DNA of 30,979 bases, from the IMG/VR virus record IMGVR_UViG_3300024974_000014, positions 1-30,979 of that record. One strand, written 5' to 3'. The notes under the pieces were generated by a model that worked only from the letters and a program-made list of their open reading frames with translations, did no database searches and was not told the DNA's origin. The stretch is from a virus. Below, in pieces: positions 13,868-23,252 of this stretch. The position numbers were made by a program, and so were the translations under genes. Positions within the stretch are counted from its first letter, which is position 1, and every line of letters starts with the position of its first letter.

Positions 13868-16228
13868 ATGACAGTTAAATTTTCAGAAAAGTCGCTTACA
13901 ATCTTTGGATGTAAGCAAATTGCAGAAAATATTCCAGTAGTTAATGCTACTCCAACTGGAACTATTTTAGCTACTGCTGCTAGTGCAACAGTAACAGGTT
14001 CAGGTACAGCTTTTCTTACAGAAGTTGCTCCATTCTCATATTTATATAATCTAAACAATGAAATCATTGGTCAAGTAGATACTATAAATAGTAATACAAG
14101 TATTACTCTTGTCGATGCTGTTTCTACTTTAGCTGTAGCTCAAGCTGAAGGTACAATGGCATTGTTTGGTAGGAAAGATGTAACTTTTACAATTGCAAGT
14201 GATTTAGTTACATTAACTGCACATGGTTTAACCACAGGTGATGGTGTTAAATTTTCAGTTATTACCACAACTACAGGTATTTCTACTGGTACAGTTTATT
14301 ATATTAATAAACAGAATGCAAATACGTTTAAACTCTATGATACTCGTGCAAATGCTATTGCTGGTACTGGTACTGGATTGATTGATCTTGCGACAGGTAA
14401 TGGTACTGGCACATTGAATGCACTATCAGGTATTGCATTTAAAACCGGTATGGGTCCACGTAATGCGTTACCTACACTGAACTTTAACTTTACAACAGAG
14501 TTTACTACTGAAGCCTTCCAGTATCTTGGGTCAAATCTTGATAGGGACGAACAAACCTCAGTCACAGATAAGTTTGCAAAGTTCGATTTTGAAGCTTTAA
14601 TGCCTGCATTAGGTGGTGTAAATAATACTGTTATGTCTACTGGTACAGGTATAATTGCATCACAGCTTGGCAGTAATTTATTAATGCAGCGTATTACTAC
14701 TGCGGTTACTAATGCTACTATCGCCGCCGAAGTATCCGTAGGAGATCAAATATTTACTGCCAGTGGTGTTCTTGTAGGTAAAGTTGCCCAACTTAACACT
14801 GATGTTACTTTTACAGATACAGGTGATTTGGTAACAATTGTAGGGCACCAACTTATTGATGGTACTGTTGTACGCTTTGCAGAAATCACAACGACAACTG
14901 GTATTACAGTTGATAACACGTACTTTGTACGTGATGCAACTGATGATACTTTTAAACTTTCTGCTATTCATGGTGGTTCAGTTGTAGCATTGTCAACAAA
15001 TGGTACAGGTAAATTACGTACCATTATTGTTCTGGAAGGTGATGCAACTGTAGCAATTCCTATAAATAGTGGATTTAAAATCGGTAAAGCTTCTACAACT
15101 CCTTTAGATCGTGAGCTTCCTATGGGCGCTTGGATGGAAGCAGTAGGTTTCGGTTGGATTAAAGGTAGTGGTTATGCTATGGCAACCAATGCTGTTAGCT
15201 CTAATGCTTTCCTAACTGTAGAATTACATCAATCCTCTGATGATATGGTTTCAGAGAATAAACAAAAAATCTATACTGCTACTGATTGCCGAGGAACCGT
15301 TGATTTAGATATTACAGTAGGTAAACGTGGAAAACTAAAATTTGATTACATGGGTAACTTATCTTCTATTGCAGATAAACTCACTATTGTTGCAAATTAT
15401 GAAACTAAGAAAGATGATATTGCAGATACTGCAAAAAGTAATGTAATTACTCTTTCCTCACTTTCCCCATATACTTCTTTAATTTCAGCAGTTCTTCCTA
15501 GTGCTGGTATTGGTGGTACATCTGGTGCTCCTTCTACGGCAACATTTATTGTAGGTGGATTAACTTTTACTGCTGGTGATACTGTATGGTGTTCTTCTAA
15601 CCAACTTGCTAATATTCTTGATGGTGCAGAGATTGGCCAAACAGGTGCAGAGATTCTAGCAGCTTATGCAGCTAATATTCCTGATGGTGAAACACTTCCT
15701 GGTGATTGGACATTGACAGGAACGCTGCGTTCATACTATATCCGTAAAGCTGGTATTAGAACTCTTAACTTCTATTCTCCAGGCCAATATGGAAACTTAG
15801 CTTCTTTAAGTATTACTGGTACTGCTCCTGCATCAACTGTTACTGTTATTTCAAATAATGCAGAGCCTCCAACAGCTACTCCAAGTAATGTTTGTTTTGA
15901 AAAACTTGTAGCACCAAAGGTGAATGGTTACGACTATGCAAGGTTCCAATTATCTTGTGGTGATGGTTGGAGTAAGAACGCTATGCCTTCAGATGTTACC
16001 TTGACTATTATTGAAGATAGAGCAGATGCAACTTATCGCCCAGATAATAACGTAGAACGTAATCATAAACTTGTTGTAAACTATGGATCAGAATTTAATA
16101 ATAAATTCGTATCAGTAAGAATGCATAAAATTCAACTTGGAAAATATACTGGTTCTAAAGTAGCTGGTTATCTGGGCCAAGACTTAAACTTCCGTAATAT
16201 TGGAACAACTGAAATTAGATTTAGCTAG
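13868..16228 (+). CDS. Major tail tube protein with multiple inserted beta modules
   Basis: At 786 residues it is about three times lambda gpV. It sits between tail-terminator-like genes and the gpG/gpGT frameshift pair, the tail-tube slot. Tube-fold segments are visible in NFNFTTEFTTEAFQYLGSNLDRDEQTSV, DKFAKFDFEALMPALG, and VDLDITVGKRGKLKFDYMGN, and a terminal block with MHKIQLGKYTGSKVAGYLG. Between them lie inserts: a GTGTxF module (~30-99), two copies of an 'HGL..GDxVKF...TYFV' module (~104-183 and ~312-384), and a module ending NLASLSITGTAPASTVTV (~548-662). The start is strongly supported: AAGGAG, six bases, ATG. Inserts should project from the tube surface. A terminator-like hairpin follows the stop. 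Confidence 0.85.
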   Translation: MTVKFSEKSLTIFGCKQIAENIPVVNATPTGTILATAASATVTGSGTAFLTEVAPFSYLYNLNNEIIGQVDTINSNTSITLVDAVSTLAVAQAEGTMALFGRKDVTFTIASDLVTLTAHGLTTGDGVKFSVITTTTGISTGTVYYINKQNANTFKLYDTRANAIAGTGTGLIDLATGNGTGTLNALSGIAFKTGMGPRNALPTLNFNFTTEFTTEAFQYLGSNLDRDEQTSVTDKFAKFDFEALMPALGGVNNTVMSTGTGIIASQLGSNLLMQRITTAVTNATIAAEVSVGDQIFTASGVLVGKVAQLNTDVTFTDTGDLVTIVGHQLIDGTVVRFAEITTTTGITVDNTYFVRDATDDTFKLSAIHGGSVVALSTNGTGKLRTIIVLEGDATVAIPINSGFKIGKASTTPLDRELPMGAWMEAVGFGWIKGSGYAMATNAVSSNAFLTVELHQSSDDMVSENKQKIYTATDCRGTVDLDITVGKRGKLKFDYMGNLSSIADKLTIVANYETKKDDIADTAKSNVITLSSLSPYTSLISAVLPSAGIGGTSGAPSTATFIVGGLTFTAGDTVWCSSNQLANILDGAEIGQTGAEILAAYAANIPDGETLPGDWTLTGTLRSYYIRKAGIRTLNFYSPGQYGNLASLSITGTAPASTVTVISNNAEPPTATPSNVCFEKLVAPKVNGYDYARFQLSCGDGWSKNAMPSDVTLTIIEDRADATYRPDNNVERNHKLVVNYGSEFNNKFVSVRMHKIQLGKYTGSKVAGYLGQDLNFRNIGTTEIRFS
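14178..14417 (+). repeat. Tail-tube insert module, copy 1
   Basis: Encodes DVTFTIASDLVTLTAHGL, then TGDGVKF, TTTTGIS, TVYYINK and NTFKLYD, and ends in a GTGTL strand. It is the first copy of a repeated ~75-residue beta module. The second copy is at 14802-15020; DNA similarity is still visible at the start (gatgtaacttttaca against gatgttacttttaca). Confidence 0.7.
14802..15020 (+). repeat. Tail-tube insert module, copy 2
   Basis: Encodes DVTFTDTGDLVTIVGHQL, then DGTVVRF, TTTTGIT, TYFVRDA and DTFKLSA, and ends GTGKL. It aligns block by block with copy 1, about 208 residues apart, indicating duplication within the tail-tube gene or capture twice from a related source. Confidence 0.7.
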
Positions 16229-16241
16229 TTGTAAACAACCT

Positions 16242-16268
16242 GGAGGAGAATCCTCTCCTCCTTTCTTA
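16242..16268 (+). terminator. Stem-loop terminator candidate after the tail-tube gene
   Basis: GGAGGAGA (16242-16249), loop atcc, and TCTCCTCC (16254-16261) form a perfect 8-bp stem, by far the most GC-rich hairpin in this AT-rich window. It is followed by TTTCTTAA. The U-run is interrupted, so termination may be partial, which would lower expression of the assembly chaperones relative to the tube protein. Confidence 0.6.
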
Positions 16269-16288
16269 ACTTAAGAGGACATCTTAAT

Positions 16289-16720
16289 ATGAAAAAACTA
16301 TACGTTAAAACACAAGCACCTTTTGTAGAAATTCCAACTTCGTCTACAGATAAGAATATAGAAATTATGATTGGGTTTAAGAAATATAATCTAAGTGAAT
16401 TGCAGAGTAAGTTTGAAGCACTAGGTGCTATGGATGAACAAGCTTTAGAAGCACATCTTCGTAATGAAATTCTATATATCAAGAACGCCTCACTTACTGA
16501 GTATGATGAAGATACATTTGAAGTAATTCAAGAAATAAATATCCCTGATACTCGTAAAGCTATCCCTTTAGAGGATTTCTGGACTACTAAAGAAGAATGT
16601 TTAGTCGTCCTCCTAGACACTTTTCTGGACTCTTCACTCTGGAAATCCTCTTTTTATGACTCATACAACAAAAGTCTTACAGCAGACTTGAGTTTTGAAG
16701 AAGCACAAGTAAAAAACTAA
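16289..16720 (+). CDS. Tail assembly chaperone, gpG-like (zero-frame product)
   Basis: This 143-residue product is terminated in the zero frame by tandem TAA TAG. It is acidic in its second half, with Glu/Leu-rich helices (LSELQSKFEALGAMDEQALEAHL, AIPLEDFWTTKEECLVVLLDTFL). It lies between tail tube and tape measure, where siphoviruses encode two chaperones linked by a -1 frameshift. The classic slippery heptamer A AAA AAC is located just before the stop. These chaperones coat the tape measure protein during tail assembly and are absent from the virion. The ribosome binding site AAGAGGA lies nine bases before ATG. Confidence 0.85.
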   Translation: MKKLYVKTQAPFVEIPTSSTDKNIEIMIGFKKYNLSELQSKFEALGAMDEQALEAHLRNEILYIKNASLTEYDEDTFEVIQEINIPDTRKAIPLEDFWTTKEECLVVLLDTFLDSSLWKSSFYDSYNKSLTADLSFEEAQVKN

Positions 16721-17073
16721 TAGAAGTCGGAGAACTATTAGGTAGAGTTTATCTTGAAGCATCTTCTGGAGTCGAAACGACAAATAAACAAGAAGAAGAT
16801 GCTCTCAAGACTTTAGGTCTTGATCTTGAGGAGGAAGAAGATGAACTCCTAGAAGAAGATTTTGAAATCTTCTATCTTTGGGACATTCATCTTGACTACT
16901 ATGAAATATTCAAAAGCATTAAAGATTATTTTGATGAAAATTATCTACCATCTTCGGCTATATTACTACGTTTAATAGATGGGAGAGGACTCCCTCTTGA
17001 AGAAGCCCTACGAAATATACATTATATTCGTTGCGGTTATGTTAATACAATTTTACCTCCTCAAACAAAATAG
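16289..17073 (+). CDS. Tail assembly chaperone gpGT-like -1 frameshift fusion
   Basis: A -1 slip on A AAA AAC (16711-16717) joins the 143 zero-frame codons to a 118-codon frame running from CTA 16717 to the TAG at 17071-17073, giving a 261-residue fusion. The added part starts LIEVGELLGRVYLEA and has a very acidic patch (LDLEEEEDELLEEDFE). It ends ALRNIHYIRCGYVNTILPPQTK. It has no good start codon of its own, explains the otherwise empty 361 bp before the tape measure gene, and matches the lambda G/GT design. In lambda only a few percent of ribosomes slip; the level here is unknown. The fusion stop is eight bases before the tape measure ATG. Confidence 0.88.
16711..16741 (+). promoter_or_regulatory. 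-1 programmed frameshift site with adjacent stem
   Basis: The heptamer A AAA AAC (16711-16717) is in the exact X XXY YYZ phase of the gpG frame (GTA AAA AAC TAA). CTAATAG (16717-16723) can pair with CTATTAG (16735-16741) across an 11-nt loop. The stem starts inside the heptamer, so it lacks the usual 5-9 nt spacer. It may re-form behind the ribosome or be irrelevant; the heptamer alone is a strong site. Confidence 0.85.
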
Positions 17074-17081
17074 GTTCTAAA

Positions 17082-20000
17082 ATGGCTAATAAAAAACTGA
17101 CTCTCTCTTTTGAAGCAATATTTGTAGATAGAGTAAGTCAAGGACTAGCTAAATTAGAAACCGATACTCTCAAGGTCTCTAAGAGTGTAAAAAGCTCTTT
17201 AGAGGCTATCCAGAAAGGGTTATTACCAACTCCTACAAATAACGATCAGATTGCTATAGCAAAGCTTACAGAGTTTAAGAGACTTCTTGATGAAACTAAA
17301 AAGAGTCTTGAGAATCTTAATTCTATTAAACTTCTTGGTGTTGGTAAGGTTCCTAAAGAATTGCAACAACAATTCTCTCCTGATTCATCTGGAAGATTCA
17401 ATGCTGCTAAAGCAGACAAGGAACGTAGAGATCAAATAAAAGCTACTCAAGAGTTTGCTACCAATTTAGAAAAAGAATTTACTGCTCTACATGCAGCGCA
17501 AGTTAAGCAAAGACTTGCAGACACTTTACAAGAAGTAGCTGTACAGAGAGAAATACAAGAGAATAATAAGAAGCGTATAGCTGAAGAAAACGATATAAAA
17601 CAGCGTATTATTGCACAGAAAGAAGCTTTAGCTACTTATGCAGTTAGACAAAAAGAATTAGCTGCACAAGAGTATAATCAAGCTATAAAGAATCTAAACA
17701 CTTTAAGACAAAGTGTAATTGAAGCACGGGAACTTGATAAGCAAGTAAGACAAACTCTTTTAGGGTTTAATGCTAAGAAACCTCTAGCATCTCTGACAAA
17801 CAAAGAAGAATATCTAAAAGATTTCTCTGAAGGATTAATCTTACATCGTAATTTTTTACAACAAAGGCAACAACAGCTTGAAGCAGCTTTAGAGAAAGAA
17901 ATACTTACTAGAAGTAAAGCTGCTCTTAAAGCTCAGCAAAATGAATTTTATTTAGGAAATATTCAAAAACTTGCTACACAGTATAGACCACTTTCTACTT
18001 TAGCAACTAAAGAATCTGCGATAAACGATCAAAACAAACTTAACGCTATTGGGAGCAAGATTCTTCAAGAAGAAGAGAAAGCTTTACAACATAATAGAGC
18101 TATATGGAAAGATTATATAACTGATAGATTAAATAAAGAAGATTTACTTAGAGATAAAATAATAAAAAGACTAGAAGTTGTCTCTAGGGCTGAAAGTTTA
18201 AAATCTCTCTCTGAAAAACCTTTAAGTAAGCTCATTGAAGCTGAAAGTGAAGCTATACATGCAGCAGATAAACTAAGAATCGCTTTAGAACTTATACAAA
18301 AACTTCCTCCTTTAACTGGGCAAAATCTATTAAAACTTCTTCCAGGTGATGCTGATAGAACTAGAGAAGGTTATAAGAAATTTTACTTAGAATTATATAG
18401 TGCTTATAAGAAATTTGCAGATGACACTGAGATATTAGCTAAGCAACAAGCCGCAAATTTAGCCTTACCTTTAGAATCTTTAAGCCGTAGGCTTGGAAGG
18501 GTAAACTCTACTATAGTTCCTCAAGGAGGTAGTCTTTCTTCTGGATTAACTAATCCAATTCTTCCGACACCAAAGATAAATACTGAAGCACTTGCTAACT
18601 ATCAAAAACAGTTTGCGAGACAAGAAGAACTTGCTAAAAATTCTGCAACTTCATTGGAAGGTATTGCTCTTCGTAGAGATATTGCTATTGAGCAAGAAGA
18701 GCAACGTCATGCTGAGAAACTTCTTACATCTGAGAAAGCACTTGCTGATGCTATTGCTAAGAACTGGAGTATCTCTGCTCAAAAACAAATAACAGATCAG
18801 GCAGCATTGGCTTCTAGTCAAAGTGCTCAACGTATAGCTCTGCTACAACAAAATGCAGCTAAGGAACTAGCAGTACAACAAGGGAATATAAATAAGTTTA
18901 ACCAAAACCTACAAGAGCAAACAGAACGTACAAGATTTAACATAGCAGAACAACATGCGTTACATGTGCATGGAGCAGAATCTTTACAAGTTGCACAAAT
19001 TCGTGCAAATGAGCGTCAACGCCAGCTTGCTCAAGACCTACAAAGAAGCCTTGCAGACATATCTCGTAGACAAGCTAGTGGGACGTTGCCTTTAGGTGCA
19101 GCTAATGCAGAAGTTCTTCATGCACAACAAGAATACCAAAGAAATATTCTTCAAAGTACAAGAGCATTACATGCTATGGAACAACAAGCTGCTGCTGTAG
19201 CTGAACGTCATAGAAGTATATTCTTACGTGTTGGGGAGATTATCTCTGCATATACAATATGGAATGCTATACGAAATATACTCTTTAATGCCCTAAAGTC
19301 AGTTCCATCAGTAGGTATGGAACTTGAAACAACTAAATCTGTCCTTGCAACAACAATGGGCGGATATAGTGAGGCTACACTTGTTCTAAAGAAACTGACA
19401 GATGAAGCAGATAGAACAGGTATAAAGCTAACTGCGCTAAGAGAAACTTGGAGAAACTTTAGTGCTTCTACATCTATAGCAGGTGAATCAGAAGAAACTT
19501 CTTGGAAAATCTTCAAGAATATGGATACGGTGATTACATCGTTGCACCTTAGTGCCGATAAAGCCACTGGTATCTTTAATGCACTTGCACAGATATTTAA
19601 TAAAGCTAAAGTACAAAGTGAAGAACTTGTAAAACAATTAGGTAACTTACTTCCTGGTGCTTTTGCTGCATTTGCCAAGGCGAATAACTTTGCAACACAA
19701 GAACTTGTAGCAAAGATGAAGCGAGGAGAAGTCTTTGCTCATGATACTATTGAGAAGTTTGCAGAATTCTATGCTAAGAGATTTGAACATAGTTTTGATA
19801 AAGCATCACAGAGTCTTAATGCTAATGTAGGACGTATGCAAAGCGCATGGATTCTCTTAGGAGAAACTATCTATGGACAGACCTCTGGGATAATGGTAAG
19901 TGTTGTTAAAACTTTTACTTCAGTAGCTCAATGGATAGATGAGGATATTAAAGGAGTAAACTTACTCGGAAATAGTTTCCAAGTCCTTGCAACTATTGAA

Positions 20001-23000
20001 GCAAGTTCTTTTGTAATGTTTCTTGCAAGACTTCCTCTAGTTGCAGCAGCTTTTGCAACAGTAACTAGGTCAGTTTATGCTACTAGAGCCTCTATAACTT
20101 TCCTAGCAGCAACATCTAGTACTTCATTTGCAGCAATGCAAGTCGGAGCTACTCTTACTGGAAGAGTGATTTCATCAGCATTTGCTTTACTTAAATCTCC
20201 TACAGTAATACTTGCAGGTATAGGTTTAATAATCTCCAAGATGTTAGAACTTCGTGGAGAAGCTAAAGAATTTAGAGACCGTATAGCAGAAGCAGCTAAA
20301 TATATACAAGAACCTGAAGTTAAAGGTCAAGGTAAAGAAGATGTTTTTAAAGCTACGTTAACAAATGATCCTGCATTACAACAGTATCTAGCAGACCTTA
20401 AGAAAGTTCAAGATGCTGAAGGTAGGATTTTAATACAACGGCTTAATCAAGGGAAAACTGAGCCTGATACCTCTGAAGAAGCTTTACAAAGAGCAGACCG
20501 TAGAATAGTTTTAGAAAAAGCTGTAGCTAAACGCACTGAAGAGATTCGTCAAACTGTTGACAAAGACTATATTGTTTCTACAAAAGATCACCATGCAGCT
20601 CTTCAACGGATGAGGATTGAGGCATTAAATAATGAAGGTAAAACTCTTGAAGCTGCTAAACTTCAATATGAACTAACAAATAAAGAAACTCTTATAGACT
20701 TTGAAGAAAAAGTAGCTGAAGAAGTTCGTATACGTGAACAGGCTAATAAAAAGATTGCTGAGTTTCAGAAGATGGGACTTGCTACTCTTAGTAAGAGTAA
20801 TGAAGGAGATTATGCTCTTGCACAACAGCAAAGAGAAGATGCTGATAAAGCAATTATAGAATATCTTACAGGAATTGAGAATTATAAATTCAACCTTACT
20901 AGTGCTGGTAGAGTTAAAGAGACTCAGGCAGATTCTCAAGCATCTGCAAGCCAACTAAAAATTGCAAAGACTAAATTTGAAGCTTTGTTGAAACAACAGA
21001 AAGAATATTTACAGACTTCCCTAACTTTCTATGATGATTATATAGAGGAACTTGAGTACAAGCAAAGTAATATAAACACAGCACTAACACAAGAAGGCTT
21101 CCTTGCGGATAAACGTAGAGCATTGGAAGAGAAGAGACTAGAGCTTCTTACAAATATGACTACTCAAGTTAAGTATCAAGTAGCTTATAGTAAGACCTTA
21201 GCAGAAGTAGAAGCAAGTAATCTTTCAAATACCAAGAAGCGTGGAGAATATACTGTACAGGAGTTTATTAAAGCTACACAGAAAAAAGAAAGTGCAGGAT
21301 ATAGAGATAGGAATGGGAATGTTGATCCAGATGCCGCTGTAAGTTCTACTGCTGCATTAGGTAGATATCAACTTCAACCATCAACTGCTTTAGACTTTGA
21401 AGTTAAATTTCCTGCAAAAATAGAAGCTAGACTTTTAGCCCTTGAAACTAAAGGTAAAGGAATTTCTAAAGGACAACCCTTAGATTCTGCTAAAGTTTTT
21501 TCAACAGAAGAACTTACTTTCCTGGAAAAGATTGCTAAAGAGTATAAACCAATTATAGATGAAGGTGCTATTCGTAAGATAGTTAAAGATTATGTTGATG
21601 CTAATGGACAGATAAAACCTTTTGTAGACGCGTATTATGGTAAAGCTGATCCAAAATACATAGTTCCTTTTACAAGACATTTGAATGAAGCTAAAGGAAC
21701 TTCAGGTGGGCTTGAAAGTAAGCTTGCTATAGCAGAAATTAATAATGAAACTGAAGCACTAACGCAAGTAGAAGATAGAAAACAAGCACTACTTGATCTT
21801 GACCGTGAGTTAATAAAACTTAATCGTGAAAGTTCTAACTTCCAACTACAGAGACTTCAAAAGGTATCCGAGTTTGCTATACAAGAGCTTGAGTTAAAAA
21901 ATAAAGGACATGAAGTAGCTCTTGCTCGATTTGATCTTGAAAACAGAAACTTAATTATCGAAGAAACTCGTAGAGTTAATACAGCTCGTATACTTGATCT
22001 TGATGGGCAAGGAACTGAAGAAACACAACAAGCTTATGAAATACGAGTTAAAGAAGCTCAGAAGATACTAGAAATTCTTGGATTAGAAAGAAAACGTCTT
22101 GATATTCAATCTTCTTTAGAAGTCCTACAAAGAACTCAAGCAGCTAATAGTGATTCTTATGGAATCAAAAGGAACCTAATTGACCTAGCAGCCTCACGGA
22201 ACCAAATCACTTCTTTTAGAGCTGATTTGTTTAAACAAACTACAGCAGAACAAGAGCTTCAAAGTAGTAACTTTGTACAACAGATAGCAGCTATTCGCAG
22301 TAGAATGGGCACTGAGACTGGCTCAGATTTAACTAAGTCTCAGAATGAAATTGATTCTCTCATACTTCGGATGAAGGAACTTGAAGCTGAGAGTAATAAA
22401 GTTGGAGATGTAATCAAAGGTCAAGTTGTAGATAATCTGACAAACTCATTCATTGAATTCGCAAACGGTACTAAAACCGCTACAGAAGCTCTAAAGAGTT
22501 TTGGAGTAAACTTTCTACAGATGATTGAACAAATCATTGTAAAAGAAATGGCTCTTGCTGCTGTTGAAGCTGGTATAAAAAGTATCAAGATGATGATGTT
22601 TTCATCTGGTGGAAGTGTTGGAGGTGGAATAGTAAATGGAGGAAATTCCATTAATGTAAGTTCAGCTATACCTAATAAAGCTACTGGTGGAATATTATCT
22701 TCAGTAGCACGAGATAACATCGTTCAACTTAATAACTTCCGTAAAGTTCCTCCAGGAAAGATTTCTGGCCCAGGTTCAGATACTTCTGATAGTATATCAA
22801 CAGTTCTGCCGGATGGTAGTTATATTCTTAAAGCTTCAGCCGCAAGAAGAATAGGTTACGATAGATTACAGAAACTTATTTCTGAAGGCTCAAAGAGAGG
22901 TGTAAACCGTCCAGGCAAGCTTGTTAATGTAAGTGCAAACGAGGTCAATATTCCTCCTGAAGTTGTGCAAAAGTACGGTGTAGGTTTCTTTGACAATCTA

Positions 23001-23252
23001 AACCGTGCAGATGGTGGAGCAGTTGGACATATTGATAATCTTTTACAGTTTCAAGGAAAACAAGCTACAATTGCTTCTACACAGGTAAATAATATTAATA
23101 TTCATGTATCCCATACAGGTAAAGAGTCTTCAGATGAATTAGCTAATAAGATTTCAACATCAGTTGTTCAAGCTATAGCACAAAAAGAAGCTTCAAAACA
23201 AATTTATCTATATGACAAAAATCAAAAGATTGCCAATAGGAGAAAAGTATGA
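17082..23252 (+). CDS. Tape measure protein with embedded lytic-transglycosylase-like domain
   Basis: This 2056-residue protein is the longest gene in the window. It spans the tail lumen and sets tail length. Residues ~1-720 are mostly long charged coiled coils. At ~725-910 is the tape-measure N-terminal-domain signature (LRETWRNFSASTSIAGESEE, LAQIFNKAKVQSEELVKQLGNLLPGAF). Hydrophobic segments lie at ~965-1055, candidates for membrane insertion on DNA entry. At ~1395-1545 is a transglycosylase-like block: KKESAG with probable catalytic Glu1403, and GRYQLQPST (1427-1435). The C-terminus has Gly-rich KATGGILS and ISGPGSDTSDSI segments typical of tape measures. Its stop overlaps the next start (ATGA). 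Processing of the C-terminus, known in lambda gpH, cannot be judged. Confidence 0.92.
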   Translation: MANKKLTLSFEAIFVDRVSQGLAKLETDTLKVSKSVKSSLEAIQKGLLPTPTNNDQIAIAKLTEFKRLLDETKKSLENLNSIKLLGVGKVPKELQQQFSPDSSGRFNAAKADKERRDQIKATQEFATNLEKEFTALHAAQVKQRLADTLQEVAVQREIQENNKKRIAEENDIKQRIIAQKEALATYAVRQKELAAQEYNQAIKNLNTLRQSVIEARELDKQVRQTLLGFNAKKPLASLTNKEEYLKDFSEGLILHRNFLQQRQQQLEAALEKEILTRSKAALKAQQNEFYLGNIQKLATQYRPLSTLATKESAINDQNKLNAIGSKILQEEEKALQHNRAIWKDYITDRLNKEDLLRDKIIKRLEVVSRAESLKSLSEKPLSKLIEAESEAIHAADKLRIALELIQKLPPLTGQNLLKLLPGDADRTREGYKKFYLELYSAYKKFADDTEILAKQQAANLALPLESLSRRLGRVNSTIVPQGGSLSSGLTNPILPTPKINTEALANYQKQFARQEELAKNSATSLEGIALRRDIAIEQEEQRHAEKLLTSEKALADAIAKNWSISAQKQITDQAALASSQSAQRIALLQQNAAKELAVQQGNINKFNQNLQEQTERTRFNIAEQHALHVHGAESLQVAQIRANERQRQLAQDLQRSLADISRRQASGTLPLGAANAEVLHAQQEYQRNILQSTRALHAMEQQAAAVAERHRSIFLRVGEIISAYTIWNAIRNILFNALKSVPSVGMELETTKSVLATTMGGYSEATLVLKKLTDEADRTGIKLTALRETWRNFSASTSIAGESEETSWKIFKNMDTVITSLHLSADKATGIFNALAQIFNKAKVQSEELVKQLGNLLPGAFAAFAKANNFATQELVAKMKRGEVFAHDTIEKFAEFYAKRFEHSFDKASQSLNANVGRMQSAWILLGETIYGQTSGIMVSVVKTFTSVAQWIDEDIKGVNLLGNSFQVLATIEASSFVMFLARLPLVAAAFATVTRSVYATRASITFLAATSSTSFAAMQVGATLTGRVISSAFALLKSPTVILAGIGLIISKMLELRGEAKEFRDRIAEAAKYIQEPEVKGQGKEDVFKATLTNDPALQQYLADLKKVQDAEGRILIQRLNQGKTEPDTSEEALQRADRRIVLEKAVAKRTEEIRQTVDKDYIVSTKDHHAALQRMRIEALNNEGKTLEAAKLQYELTNKETLIDFEEKVAEEVRIREQANKKIAEFQKMGLATLSKSNEGDYALAQQQREDADKAIIEYLTGIENYKFNLTSAGRVKETQADSQASASQLKIAKTKFEALLKQQKEYLQTSLTFYDDYIEELEYKQSNINTALTQEGFLADKRRALEEKRLELLTNMTTQVKYQVAYSKTLAEVEASNLSNTKKRGEYTVQEFIKATQKKESAGYRDRNGNVDPDAAVSSTAALGRYQLQPSTALDFEVKFPAKIEARLLALETKGKGISKGQPLDSAKVFSTEELTFLEKIAKEYKPIIDEGAIRKIVKDYVDANGQIKPFVDAYYGKADPKYIVPFTRHLNEAKGTSGGLESKLAIAEINNETEALTQVEDRKQALLDLDRELIKLNRESSNFQLQRLQKVSEFAIQELELKNKGHEVALARFDLENRNLIIEETRRVNTARILDLDGQGTEETQQAYEIRVKEAQKILEILGLERKRLDIQSSLEVLQRTQAANSDSYGIKRNLIDLAASRNQITSFRADLFKQTTAEQELQSSNFVQQIAAIRSRMGTETGSDLTKSQNEIDSLILRMKELEAESNKVGDVIKGQVVDNLTNSFIEFANGTKTATEALKSFGVNFLQMIEQIIVKEMALAAVEAGIKSIKMMMFSSGGSVGGGIVNGGNSINVSSAIPNKATGGILSSVARDNIVQLNNFRKVPPGKISGPGSDTSDSISTVLPDGSYILKASAARRIGYDRLQKLISEGSKRGVNRPGKLVNVSANEVNIPPEVVQKYGVGFFDNLNRADGGAVGHIDNLLQFQGKQATIASTQVNNINIHVSHTGKESSDELANKISTSVVQAIAQKEASKQIYLYDKNQKIANRRKV

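Noticed and set aside
19208-19678. 156-residue minus-strand ORF inside the tape measure gene
   Set aside because: It lies wholly within a conserved tape measure domain; Ser/Val/Ala-rich shadow typical of reverse frames in this genome.
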